Position numbers and translations under genes: made by a program
DNA from: Amycolatopsis rifamycinica
Lineage (GTDB): Bacteria; Actinomycetota; Actinomycetes; Mycobacteriales; Pseudonocardiaceae
Assembly (NCBI RefSeq): GCF_000695625.1
Contig: NZ_JMQI01000081.1
Location: 1 to 64,000 of the forward strand
Direction of reading: 5' to 3'
Length of the DNA stretch: 64,000 nucleotides
Shown: piece by piece, positions 33,301 through 41,488 of the stretch
Layout: every line of letters begins with the position of its first letter
How positions within the stretch are numbered: the stretch's first letter is position 1
Notes under the pieces: model-generated
The model's database searches: none
The model's input: the letters and a program-made list of their open reading frames with translations, nothing else
Told to the model about the DNA's origin: nothing

Positions 33301-35018
33301 AGGGTGAGCCATTATTTTTCGGTCGGCAAATGGTAGGTCTGCTCGCAGGATCACTTGCTGCCGGATTGATTACTAAAAACGTCGAAGGATCCTCGCAAAC
33401 CTTCATTCCGTTCGTTAGCGATAAGCGCATCTTTGCGGTGACCGTGCCGGACGACCATACCGCTATCGCTGTAGTCGATTGTGTCTCAGGTAACTACGTT
33501 GGCGAGCCACTCCGCGGCCACGAAAGTTCTGTCTGTGCTGTTCATTTAATCCGCTTTCCAGAGTCCGGTTCAATAAGTATTTTGGCGGTAGGAAACGATG
33601 GGACCGCTAGACTCTGGCCCTGGCGTTCTCCTGTCATGGTTCAGGATGTCGAACAGAATTTGAACAATAACGACCAAATGTCGCATCCCTTTGAGGCCGA
33701 GGTAGTGCTTGATTGGAGGGCGAATCCAAAAATGATTCTATTCGGTCCTCCGGGTATTAGGCGAGTAGATGTGCGGATCTTGGACGAGTTGGATGGGAAA
33801 AATGGACAGCCTTTTTCTGAACATGTGATGAGCGTTAGTCATTTGCGCGAACACGATTGTTCCGAAGATGCCGACGGCACCATACAGATATTGTCCTGGG
33901 AGTATTCGCACCACACCACAAGCAAAACCGATCCAGATATTGCATATGGGCAGCCGGTGGGTACTTATTATTGGAACCGCATACCGGTGGATGGTCATCC
34001 TTATGGTCTAAAACTTGATTGGCTTCATGGTGGTCGAGGTAGAATAAGTGCGTGTTTGATTCCATCAAATTCGGCGCATCCGAATGCTCGGGTTGTGGCC
34101 TTCGACGCGCTCCGCGGCCAGGTCCAGTTGATGGAGTCGCCTAGCGATGCAGGCAAAATGGTGCAAGTGCCATGGAATATTGATTCTGCACGTGATCTAG
34201 TTCGCTCGACGGCTTTCACCTCGCTAGAGGGAGACGCGGTCCTTATGGTAATTGTTCGGAAAGCGACGGGTTATGAAGAAACAGTCACGGGCCGCCGCTC
34301 GCCTGACAATACGCGGGTGGCTGATTCGGCCGCGTCTCACGTTGAGTCAGAATTACCATCTTTATGTTATCTATGGGACGTCACGAAGCGGCAAGCGGCT
34401 AGGGATACGCCGCTGGTGCTTCTTGCAGGAATCGAAATTATTGCGCCTGAACACGGAAAAAACGGCACACGATACGTTGCGATGCGTAGCCGTGGAGGGT
34501 CGACGATCGTGCTAGATCTCGCCACGGATCAGCGGCACGTTGTTCAAGCCGCCCAGCAATCAGCCGATCGGTATGATAAGGCAACTTTCACAGGTCGTCA
34601 CTGTATTCGTTGGGCCAATCTGCGCGATAGCACTTCTGTTCTGCTATCTATCAATCCATCAGGTTCTGACGATTTACTCGAGGATGAATTCGTACAATCA
34701 GTCCCGGTGACGGTATGGAGATCCGACGCTCCGGATCACACATATCGTCTCCCGGTGTGTGCGAGCCATATTCTGTGGACTGGAAGCGCCCCTAACGGGG
34801 AAGCGCTTGTTGCTGTGAGTGACACAAAAGAAATAACTCTTTGTCATCTGGCTAGTAATGAAAAGGTCTGGGCAACTTCGTTGCCGGCGCTCGTTGTATC
34901 TTTTACGGCAGTAAATTGTGGCGAGACGTTCAATTTTGCCGTCGGTACTCAGCAAGGTGTCATCCTTTTGCGTCCTCGAATCACGGGCGCTTGGCGGAGA
35001 CGTCTAGGATTATCTTAA
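30315..35018 (+). CDS. Caspase-STAND NTPase-WD40 protein
   Basis: 1567 aa. Residues 1-260 form a peptidase C14 caspase domain with His79 in VVIYYAGHGDRP and Cys128 in FLIDACHAAAG. A NACHT/STAND NTPase follows (Walker A TADPGSGKSAVLG near residue 305, Walker B LRVIVDSLDEAG near 370). The C-terminal half, from about 740, consists of WD40-like blades (GELRIWDLVDQ, GTARLWPWRS). By analogy with known STAND proteins the propeller would sense a ligand, the NTPase would oligomerise, and the caspase would cut a target, possibly the linked hydrolase. The gene is visibly more A/T-rich than its flanks, especially after 32 kb, indicating recent acquisition. Confidence 0.88.
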   Translation: MRYLIAAGTRLYQHYAELPAVHTDVERIVTLFASMGYERILESVSLDPIAAEFEDALSAWCSTAELAADDVVVIYYAGHGDRPLGGRYRLACVDSEHHRPRSWLSLQNLAEVFGSSPLRNVLFLIDACHAAAGAAEISTVTDAIVATRTRGDNLGSGTWILGSARHRDLADDGAFALAVSRAAEAGDGPSQQFISPAEIVNRVNRIFAKDGLRQRAAASSADQTKQPPFFINPAFDPYAQIDVDGQDAERELDISSHFGPRGRGVEHVHDPGMYFTGRSHALTVIRAHLNGSGGHNVLVVTADPGSGKSAVLGQLVMEKCSDISINARHQTLDSLVSRLAASSDIKATTLEGLLSILANRKKPLRVIVDSLDEAGPVGDKVEARRISWDLIRPLGAVPCVRLVVGSRRELLSHIGDRQPVVDLDDIRYSADTSTKRYVEQILMDVGSPYHLQPATAADIAHEVAQRAGLCFLVARMTASALLRDDAIDTSVPGWAERLPSDVGAAFDAYLQRVPRERHSSTMTLLTTLAFGEGNGLPRRIWVRVASRVGGVPLTETHIDTLVDEDSSYLTSVEVDGVKYFRLYHQELSDYLKNHALKHRDLVDIQESFVDELLHLASNCDWKRVHPYIISHLATHAAAANSISDLVADPAFVLAANPVGLLRAVRHSSCDPTLAMIIERCADILEDASSKNLDRAAQLAFVAETYGATLFARRAEGISTSLERVRAEPRKVTPHRIVGQHTERTYSNRSAHWAWMIEDVEIPGSGRIILANPPETAHVHVWSLNDVSQSTLLIHSAPVTGLSVIPGTDNRPLAVTLDQAGELRIWDLVDQVIVRRLPRAGYHEILDIGTSSSGAPLIVCKNPRRVAVIDLNALATVYETDVTTPSDVPFWSPGATACLVRTGDNRTALLLCDGQKSEVSIHLLEAYSSPRIVLVIGSIENPVLMDRFIYPEAGTIAAIYEPSKRICLLDVDSGEISASPFNGFEWKPEGGFVEGDEGEPLFFGRQMVGLLAGSLAAGLITKNVEGSSQTFIPFVSDKRIFAVTVPDDHTAIAVVDCVSGNYVGEPLRGHESSVCAVHLIRFPESGSISILAVGNDGTARLWPWRSPVMVQDVEQNLNNNDQMSHPFEAEVVLDWRANPKMILFGPPGIRRVDVRILDELDGKNGQPFSEHVMSVSHLREHDCSEDADGTIQILSWEYSHHTTSKTDPDIAYGQPVGTYYWNRIPVDGHPYGLKLDWLHGGRGRISACLIPSNSAHPNARVVAFDALRGQVQLMESPSDAGKMVQVPWNIDSARDLVRSTAFTSLEGDAVLMVIVRKATGYEETVTGRRSPDNTRVADSAASHVESELPSLCYLWDVTKRQAARDTPLVLLAGIEIIAPEHGKNGTRYVAMRSRGGSTIVLDLATDQRHVVQAAQQSADRYDKATFTGRHCIRWANLRDSTSVLLSINPSGSDDLLEDEFVQSVPVTVWRSDAPDHTYRLPVCASHILWTGSAPNGEALVAVSDTKEITLCHLASNEKVWATSLPALVVSFTAVNCGETFNFAVGTQQGVILLRPRITGAWRRRLGLS

Positions 35019-35407
35019 GTCCAATATGCGAGTCTGTATCTAGATGAGATGCGTCGGAACGATTAATTAATGAGGCGGTCGGGGTCAATCTGTCGTCTAC
35101 GCTTCACGGTGGTGAGTTCAGTATGGTTGCAGCGTTAGGTGGAGTCTCTGTCATCATCCGGCCCAAGTCGGGTTTTTGCATCCGCCCTAATCGCATTGTT
35201 GATCCGCTTCAGAATGTTGCGGAAACGCTCGAGACGATGACAGGGTCGGTGTAAGGAATTTCATTTCAAGCACGACACCTGGGTTGGTGTGTAGACCAGT
35301 CCTCGATGGTCTTGCCTGCGCGCCAAGTTCTGACCCCTCCTTGGGAGGCGCAGTGGGGGCTTGGCCTCTACGTACAACACTCGTTCAACCGAGCTTAAGA
35401 GTTGTGG
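35019..35407. other. Intergenic region
   Basis: About 390 bp after the WD40 gene. One 43-codon frame (35123-35254, plus strand) has an ATG but no convincing ribosome site or family, so I do not call it. Otherwise nothing is seen. Confidence 0.3.
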
Positions 35408-35518
35408 CTAGCGTGCAAGATCGTCCTCGGACACAGTATTGCCCCACGGATCGCGAAACGCGATCTTAAAACCGGGGTGACCGTACTCCAGCTTGAGTCG
35501 ATCACTTTCAGTCGCCAT
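35408..35518 (-). CDS. Very small protein or gene tail
   Basis: 36 codons, ATG at 35518 to TAG at 35408, reading KLEYGHPGFKIAFRDPWGNT. The sequence looks like a folded protein's C-terminus. An overlapping minus frame just upstream reads LRDSGHYLVCDSDGWRLKV, so the two may be parts of one gene separated by a frameshift. No family recognised. Confidence 0.3.
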   Translation of the reverse strand: MATESDRLKLEYGHPGFKIAFRDPWGNTVSEDDLAR

Positions 35519-35789
35519 CCGTCGCTGTCGCAGACTAGGTAATGTCCCGAATCGCGCAGTGCTATCGCGACGCGACTGCTCAGTGCCCGGGCAGACTTCA
35601 ACCTGGCGTGGCCCTCATCGTCTTGAACGCCGAGCCGGATATGGATCTCGTCGACGAGGTGGTCTTCGCGGATGTAGAGCGTCTTCGGCCGCGGCTGGCT
35701 TGCGCGTTGGGTGCTGGTGTGGCCGTGGCGGCAGCGGTAGGTCGGTCGCCCGTGGTCTCAGTGCGAGTCCAGCCGCCGGTTACAGATAC

Positions 35790-36050
35790 CGCAGTGGATG
35801 AGCCCGGCGAGCGCAAACTAGCCCTCGTCAACGGGCTGCTGCCGGTGCTGAAGGCGCCGTCGCGCGTGGTCGTGGTGACGAGCGGCGCCTCGGCGATGTC
35901 GCTGACCTCGTTCGCCGTACGCTTCCGGACCGTGGTGGGCCAGCCGCCGCTGGCCTACCTCGACAACGGCCGGCGGATGCTGCTGGCGCAGCGCGCGCCC
36001 CGGACCAGGGATGTCCGCATCGGGTCCTTGGCCGCCGACCCGGGGCTTCG
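35790..36050 (+). pseudogene. Chimeric debris: SDR fragment joined to AraC-type HTH fragment
   Basis: Around 35815-35895 the plus strand reads LVNGLLPVLKAPSRVVVVTS, the beta4/beta5 region of short-chain dehydrogenases. It runs straight into MSLTSFAVRFRTVVGQPPLA and RMLLAQRAPRTRDVRIGSLA, the second HTH of an AraC-family regulator. Neither is complete, and the frame lacks other parts of both families. This is degraded DNA from two genes. Confidence 0.55.
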
Positions 36051-36095
36051 CGTCTCGGCCGCGGAGAAGTCGCCCCGCGTTTCCGGGAGCGGGCA

Positions 36096-36773
36096 TCAGC
36101 TTGCCGTTTCGGCAGGCCGGGCTGGGGATGAGCCGGGACGTTGCCGGGCCGTGGCGGGTTCTGGGTGGTCCGCTCCGCGCGGTGCCGATCCGTAGAGCGC
36201 GTGGTCGACCAGGCGCGTGGCGATCGATTCGTCGAAGGGCACCTTGAGTACGAGCAGCCGGTGGTAGCAGGCGCCCCACAGCTGGTCCACGATGATGTCG
36301 AGGTCGGCGTCCTCGCGCAGCTGACCCTGTCGCTGCGCGACGCGCAGGCGCTCACGCGCGAGCTCGCGGCGCGGCTGTGCGTAGGTCTCCGACCAGGCTC
36401 GAGCGAGTTCGGGGTCCATCTGGGCCGCACCGACGAGCTCGGACATGGGCCGCTCGGCGCCTTCGTCCTTCAGCCAGCGGACGAACGCGCCGAGCTGGCT
36501 GATCAGATCGGCGCGCACGTCTCCGGTGTCGGGGAGCTCCAGCACCCGCAGGCTCCTGGCGAAGTACGCCTCCGCCGCGAGCGCGCCCGGTGACGGCCAC
36601 CACCGGTACAGGGTCGTCTTGCTCGCTCCCGCTTCTGTCGCCACTCGGTCGAACGTGACCGCTCGCATGCCGTCTCGCAGCAGGATGCGCCCCGCGGCCG
36701 TGAGCACGGCGGCACGCACCTCGGCGGCTGGTCGCCGGCCTCGGCCCGGCCGGCTGGGAATGTTCTCGGACAT
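36096..36773 (-). CDS. TetR-family transcriptional repressor
   Basis: 225 aa from the ATG at 36773. The HTH is TFDRVATEAGASKTTLYRWW at residues 40-60, in the usual TetR position. The ligand domain ends in a proline/arginine-rich tail. It is divergently transcribed from the SDR-PaoABC operon, with a palindromic site between the two starts. It most likely represses that operon and itself until an aldehyde- or heterocycle-type ligand binds; the ligand is inferred from the operon's enzymes. Confidence 0.88.
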   Translation of the reverse strand: MSENIPSRPGRGRRPAAEVRAAVLTAAGRILLRDGMRAVTFDRVATEAGASKTTLYRWWPSPGALAAEAYFARSLRVLELPDTGDVRADLISQLGAFVRWLKDEGAERPMSELVGAAQMDPELARAWSETYAQPRRELARERLRVAQRQGQLREDADLDIIVDQLWGACYHRLLVLKVPFDESIATRLVDHALYGSAPRGADHPEPATARQRPGSSPARPAETAS

Positions 36774-36799
36774 TGACCATCCCACATGTAGACAGATTG

Positions 36800-36829
36800 T
36801 TCATTTTAGGCGTACGGTACCTAAGTGAA
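36800..36829. promoter_or_regulatory. Probable TetR operator in divergent promoter
   Basis: TTCATTTTAGG (36800-36810) and CCTAAGTGAA (36820-36829) form an imperfect palindrome around cgtacggta. It lies between the TetR start (36773) and the SDR start (36863), overlapping the likely promoter. TGTTCA also recurs at 36835-36840. Confidence 0.55.
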
Positions 36830-36862
36830 CGTGTTGTTCATATCCTAACTGGAGGTACGGCC

Positions 36863-37735
36863 ATGAACAACAAGACATGGCTGATCACCGGGGCCTCGCG
36901 CGGCTTCGGCCGGGCGTTCGCCAGGGCAGCGCTCGGTCGCGGTGACCGTGTCGCCGCGACCGCCCGCGACGTCTCGTCCCTGCGGGATCTCCGTGACGAA
37001 CACCCCGGGCTGCTCGCGCTCGCACTCGACGTCACCGACGCCGACGCGGTCCGCGATCGGGTTGCCGAAGCGGAGGAACACTTCGGCCGGCTCGACGTCG
37101 TGGTCAACAACGCCGGTTATGGGCACATCGCCGCAGTGGAGGAGGTGACCGACGCCGAACTGCGCGACCAGCTGGAGACGAACGTCCTCGGCGCCCATCG
37201 CGTCGTCCGGGCCGTCCTTCCCGGGATGCGCGAACGTGGCAGCGGGCACATCGTCCAGGTTTCCTCGATCGGCGGCGTGCTGGCGTTCCCCAGTGTGGGC
37301 GCCTACCACGCCTCGAAGTGGGCGCTCGAGGCGCTCAGCGAGTCACTGGCCGCCGAGGTCGCCAGGTTCGGCGTGCACGTCACCCTCGTGGAGCCGGGCG
37401 GGTATGCCACCGACTTCTCCGGATCCTCGGCGCGGCACAGCAACCCGTTGCCGGCCTACGACACGATGCGCGAGGAGCTGGCAGCCCGCCGCCGCGCGAG
37501 CGTGCCCGGGGACCCGGCCGCCGCCGCGCGAGCGTTGCTCGAGGTCGTCGACGCCGAGCAGCCACCACTGCGGGTGCTGTTCGGGGCGCTGTTCGGCGTG
37601 CCCACACCCGAGCTCGTACGAGGGAGCTACGACCGGCGCCTGAAGGAGTGGGCCGCGTGGGAGCACCTGACAACCCGCGCATACGGGGATCCCGGTGACA
37701 ACGCCGGCCGTCCGGCCGGCGGGAGAAGTCGATGA
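36863..37735 (+). CDS. Short-chain dehydrogenase/reductase
   Basis: 290 aa; the ATG at 36863 follows GGAGG. Classical SDR signatures: TGASRGFGRAFA (NADP-binding glycine motif), NNAG in VVVNNAGYGH, catalytic Ser in VQVSSIGG, and YHASK. It is the first gene of the operon and overlaps the ferredoxin-type subunit by 4 nt. It would interconvert an alcohol and a carbonyl that the molybdenum enzyme can oxidise further. The substrate is unknown. Confidence 0.88.
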   Translation: MNNKTWLITGASRGFGRAFARAALGRGDRVAATARDVSSLRDLRDEHPGLLALALDVTDADAVRDRVAEAEEHFGRLDVVVNNAGYGHIAAVEEVTDAELRDQLETNVLGAHRVVRAVLPGMRERGSGHIVQVSSIGGVLAFPSVGAYHASKWALEALSESLAAEVARFGVHVTLVEPGGYATDFSGSSARHSNPLPAYDTMREELAARRRASVPGDPAAAARALLEVVDAEQPPLRVLFGALFGVPTPELVRGSYDRRLKEWAAWEHLTTRAYGDPGDNAGRPAGGRSR

Positions 37736-38343
37736 CAGACGACCCAGCACCCCAGCGAACCACGCACACCCGACGTACCGTCCTGAAGTCCGCGGCCGGC
37801 ACCGTCGCGGCCGCCCAGCTCGCGTCCACCGCCGAGGCCACGGCCGAACCCGCGCGCCCGGTCGCCGGCGGCGCGTCGATGGAGATCACGTTGTCGGTCA
37901 ACGGAAATCGGCACCAGGTGCTGGTCGAGCCGAGGGTCACACTGCTCGACGCGCTGCGCGAGCGGCTCGCACTGACCGGCACCAAGAAAGGTTGCGACCG
38001 GGGCGAGTGCGGTGCGTGCACCGTCCTGGCCGACGGCAAGCGGATCAAGTCCTGCCTGACCCTGGCCGTGATGCGGCAGGACGTCGAGATCACCACCGTG
38101 GAAGGGCTCGCGCGGGGCGACGCCCTGCATCCGGTGCAGGCGGCGTTCATCCGGCACGACGCGTTCCAGTGCGGTGGCTGCACGCCCGGTCAGATCATGT
38201 CCGCAGTGGCGTGTATCGACGAGGGCCACACGGGTTCCGCGGCGGAGATCCGGGAGTGGATGAGCGGCAACCTCTGCCGCTGCGCCGCGTACCAGAACAT
38301 CATTGCCGCGGTCGCGGACGCCGCGAAGGAGGTGCGGCGGTGA
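37732..38343 (+). CDS. paoA: Aldehyde/xanthine dehydrogenase [2Fe-2S] subunit, Tat-exported
   Basis: 203 aa. A twin-arginine signal (HTRRTVLKSAAG) precedes two [2Fe-2S] motifs: GCDRGECGACTVL with a fourth Cys in IKSCL, and CGGCTPGQ with GNLCRCAAY. The layout equals the small subunit of periplasmic aldehyde oxidoreductase PaoABC. It passes electrons from the molybdenum centre to the FAD subunit. Only this subunit carries the Tat signal, as in PaoA, so the complex would be exported folded. It overlaps both neighbours by 4 nt. Confidence 0.85.
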   Translation: MTDDPAPQRTTHTRRTVLKSAAGTVAAAQLASTAEATAEPARPVAGGASMEITLSVNGNRHQVLVEPRVTLLDALRERLALTGTKKGCDRGECGACTVLADGKRIKSCLTLAVMRQDVEITTVEGLARGDALHPVQAAFIRHDAFQCGGCTPGQIMSAVACIDEGHTGSAAEIREWMSGNLCRCAAYQNIIAAVADAAKEVRR

Positions 38344-39323
38344 GGAACTTCGGTTACACGGTTGCGAGGACCCCTTCCGACGCGGTGCGGATCGCCTCCG
38401 GGACGCCGAACTCGGCGTTCGTGGCGGGCGGCACCGACCTGCTGAACCTGATGCGGGACGGTGCGCAAGCGCACGACCACCTGGTGGACCTCAACCACCT
38501 CGACCTCGGCCGGATCGACATGGACGGCACCACGCTGCGCGTCGGCGCGCTCGCCAGGATGCGGCAGGTTGCCGAACATCCGGTGGTGCGCCGGGAGTTC
38601 CCGGTGCTGTCGCAGGCGTTGCTCGCCTCGGCGTCCCCGCAGGTCCGCACCATGGCCGCGATCGGCGGGAACCTGTTGCAGCGCACCAGATGCGGCTACT
38701 TCCGGGACACCGGTTCGGGATGCAACAAGCGGGTTCCCGGCAGCGGGTGTCCGGCGATCGGCGGACACAACCGGGGACACGCGATCCTGGGCGGCAGCGA
38801 CCACTGCATCGCCACGCACCCCTCCGACCTGGCGGTAGCGCTCACCGCGCTCGACGCGACCGTGCACCTGCTCGGCCCGGACGGCGCCAGAACCGTCCCC
38901 ATCGCCGACTTCTACCTTCTCCCCGGGGTCACCCCGGACCGGGAAACCGTGCTGCGTCAGGGTGAACTCATCACCCGGGTGGACGTGCCACGCACCGGGG
39001 CCGCCACCCGCTCGCGATACCTGAAGCTGCGGGACCGAGCCACGTTCGAGTTCGCGGTGGTGTCGGTGGCGGCCACGCTGGGGATGGGCGGCCGCACCGT
39101 GCGGGACGTGCGGCTGGCATTCGGCGGCGTCGGCACCCGCCCCTGGCGGGACACCCGTGTCGAAGCGGCACTACGCGGCCGGGAACTGACGACGGCAACG
39201 ATGACCGCCGCGGGCCGGGCACTGGTCAGCGACGCGGTTGCCCGCGACGGCAACGGATTCAAGGTCGAGCTCGTCCAGCGTGCGCTGGTGAGTGTCCTCA
39301 CCGAGTTGGGAGGCGTTCGATGA
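38340..39323 (+). CDS. paoB: Aldehyde/xanthine dehydrogenase FAD subunit
   Basis: 327 aa, GTG start overlapping the previous stop. FAD contacts are in FVAGGTDLLNLMRDG and TMAAIGGNLLQRTRCGYF. A cysteine-rich insert (RTRCGYFRDTGSGCNKR, SGCPAIGGHNR, DHCIATHPSD) matches the extra [4Fe-4S] cluster known for PaoB-type subunits. The C-terminal domain is of CODH_FAD type. It is the middle subunit of the heterotrimer, likely handing electrons to an acceptor. Confidence 0.85.
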   Translation: MRNFGYTVARTPSDAVRIASGTPNSAFVAGGTDLLNLMRDGAQAHDHLVDLNHLDLGRIDMDGTTLRVGALARMRQVAEHPVVRREFPVLSQALLASASPQVRTMAAIGGNLLQRTRCGYFRDTGSGCNKRVPGSGCPAIGGHNRGHAILGGSDHCIATHPSDLAVALTALDATVHLLGPDGARTVPIADFYLLPGVTPDRETVLRQGELITRVDVPRTGAATRSRYLKLRDRATFEFAVVSVAATLGMGGRTVRDVRLAFGGVGTRPWRDTRVEAALRGRELTTATMTAAGRALVSDAVARDGNGFKVELVQRALVSVLTELGGVR

Positions 39324-41488
39324 CCGGGCTGATCGGTCGGGGCGTCGAGCGGGTGGACGGTCGGGCGAAGGTCACCGGCGCGGCCACCTACGCCGCCGAC
39401 CACCGGATTCCCGGTGCGCTGCACGGCTTTCTGGTGACGAGCACGGTGGCCCGGGGGGAGATCACCGAACTCGACACGAGCCAGGCGCTGGCCTGCCCCG
39501 GCGTCGTCGCGGTCTACACCCACCAGAACATGCTGCCGCTGACGGTACCGCCAGCCTTCCCCTATCCTAAGCGTTTCATTCCGCTGCAGGACACCCGGAT
39601 CCACCACAATGGGCAGCCGGTCGCCTACGTGGTGGCGCAGACTCTGGAGCAGGCGCAGGAGGCGGCGACCCTGGTGCGGGTCCGCTACCACGCCGAGCAG
39701 CCGACCGCGTACCTCGCCGACGCGCTCGACGAGGCGTACCTGCCGCCCAACTTCCGCGACAGGCCCAACGAAACCATTCGCGGGGACGCCGCCCGGGCGC
39801 TCGCGGCGGCCGAGGTGCGGGTCGAGCAGGAGTACAGCAGCCCGACGCAGCACCACAACCCGATCGAACCGCACACCACCACCGCCGTCTGGGACGGTGA
39901 CTCGCTGACGCTGTACGAGAGCGCGCAGGGCGTCGTGCTGGCCCGCAGGATCGTGGGGCAGGCGTTCGCGAAGTACGTGCGGGAGGAGGACATCCGGATC
40001 GTTTCGCCCTACCTGGGCGGCGGGTTCGGCGCCAAGGGCCCTACCTGGCCCCACACACTGCTCACCGCGGCGGTAGCGCGACTGGTCCGCAGGCCGGTGA
40101 AGCTTGTGCTGACCCGCGCGCAGATGTACACCATGAACGGGCACCGCGCCGAGTACCGCCGCAGCCTGCGGCTCGGTGCCACCCGGCAGGGCAGGCTGAC
40201 CGCCATCGTCGACACCAGCACCGCACAGCTGAGCCGCACCGAGGAAAGCATCTACAACACCAGCAACTCCACGCTCGACCTGTACGCCTGCCGGAACGTC
40301 CACGTGCGACAGCTGGGTGTACCACTGGACCTGCCGTCGTCGAGCTACATGCGCTCACCGGAGACCACCGCGCACTTCGGTCTCGAGATCGCCATGGACG
40401 AGCTGAGCTACGCGGTCGGCCTCGACCCGGTGGAACTGCGGGTACGCAACCACAGCCCGGCCAGCCCGCACTCCAGCAAGCACCTGCTGGAGTGTTACCA
40501 GTTGGGGGCCAGGGCGTTCGGCTGGGCACGGCGCGACGCCAGGCCGGGGTCCATGCGGGACGGGGACGAGTACGTCGGCTGGGGCATGGCCACCGAGACC
40601 CACACCTACAACGCGATCCCGTCCTTCGCCCAGCTCACCGTCGATGAGACGGGACGGGCGACCCTGCGCGTGGCCAGCCAGGAGATCGGCACCGGCACCT
40701 ACACCGTGCTCACCCAGGTCGTCGCCGACGGGCTCGGCGTGCCGCTGGACCACGTCACGACGCTGCTCGGCGACACGGCGTTCCCCGCCGCGGCCATCTC
40801 CGCGGGATCGTCCACCATGCCCAGCGTGATCGGCCCGGTGTCCCAAGCGGCGCAGAACGCGCGTACCGCCGTGGTCGCGATCGCCGTCGCCGACCCGCGT
40901 TCGCCGCTTCACGGCGTGTCGGCGGCGGACGTCATGGCCGAGCACGGCTACCTGTTCGTGCGCGGTGACCGCGGGCGCAGGGACAGCTATCGCGACGTCG
41001 TGTCCCGCCACGGCCAATCCGTCGTGGTGAGCGGGAGCGGGTTGAACACGCCGGGGCATTCGTTCGGTGCGGTGTTCGTGGAGGTCCGCATCCGGCCGAG
41101 ACTCGGCGCGGTGCGGGTGAGCCGGGTGGTGGCCGCGTACGACCCCGGCCGGGTACTCAACCACCGAACCGCACATGGACAGGTGATCGGCGGCGTAACC
41201 TGGGGCATCGGCTTCGCGCTGATGGAGCACACGCAGGTGGACCCGAACACCGCGCGGGTGGTCAACCCGAACCTGTCCACCTACCTGGTGCCGGTCTGCG
41301 CCGACACACCCACGGTGGAGTCCTACTTCGTCGACCGCGAGGACCCGGCCAGCAAACCCGCGCTCGGCGCCCGTGGCTTCGGCGAGACCCCGGGCACCGG
41401 GGTGCCCGCCGCGATCGGCAACGCGATCTTCCACGCCACCGGCCGCCGCCTACGCGACGTCCCGTTCACCCAGGACAAGCTGTTGTGA
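39320..41488 (+). CDS. paoC: Aldehyde/xanthine dehydrogenase molybdopterin subunit
   Basis: 722 aa. It begins GRGVERVDGRAKVTGAATYA, the usual entry to the a/b hammerhead domain. Moco-binding segments follow (YLGGGFGAKG, then SQEIGTGTYTVLTQ). The catalytic Glu lies near the end in GARGFGETPGTGV. Full length for the family. It oxidises an aldehyde or N-heterocycle to the acid or hydroxylated product with water as oxygen donor. The PaoD/XdhC insertion chaperone that these enzymes normally need is not in the window. Confidence 0.88.
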   Translation: MTGLIGRGVERVDGRAKVTGAATYAADHRIPGALHGFLVTSTVARGEITELDTSQALACPGVVAVYTHQNMLPLTVPPAFPYPKRFIPLQDTRIHHNGQPVAYVVAQTLEQAQEAATLVRVRYHAEQPTAYLADALDEAYLPPNFRDRPNETIRGDAARALAAAEVRVEQEYSSPTQHHNPIEPHTTTAVWDGDSLTLYESAQGVVLARRIVGQAFAKYVREEDIRIVSPYLGGGFGAKGPTWPHTLLTAAVARLVRRPVKLVLTRAQMYTMNGHRAEYRRSLRLGATRQGRLTAIVDTSTAQLSRTEESIYNTSNSTLDLYACRNVHVRQLGVPLDLPSSSYMRSPETTAHFGLEIAMDELSYAVGLDPVELRVRNHSPASPHSSKHLLECYQLGARAFGWARRDARPGSMRDGDEYVGWGMATETHTYNAIPSFAQLTVDETGRATLRVASQEIGTGTYTVLTQVVADGLGVPLDHVTTLLGDTAFPAAAISAGSSTMPSVIGPVSQAAQNARTAVVAIAVADPRSPLHGVSAADVMAEHGYLFVRGDRGRRDSYRDVVSRHGQSVVVSGSGLNTPGHSFGAVFVEVRIRPRLGAVRVSRVVAAYDPGRVLNHRTAHGQVIGGVTWGIGFALMEHTQVDPNTARVVNPNLSTYLVPVCADTPTVESYFVDREDPASKPALGARGFGETPGTGVPAAIGNAIFHATGRRLRDVPFTQDKLL

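Noticed and set aside
35123..35254. 43-codon plus-strand ORF
   Set aside because: Has an ATG but no ribosome-binding site or similarity I recognise; too little support.
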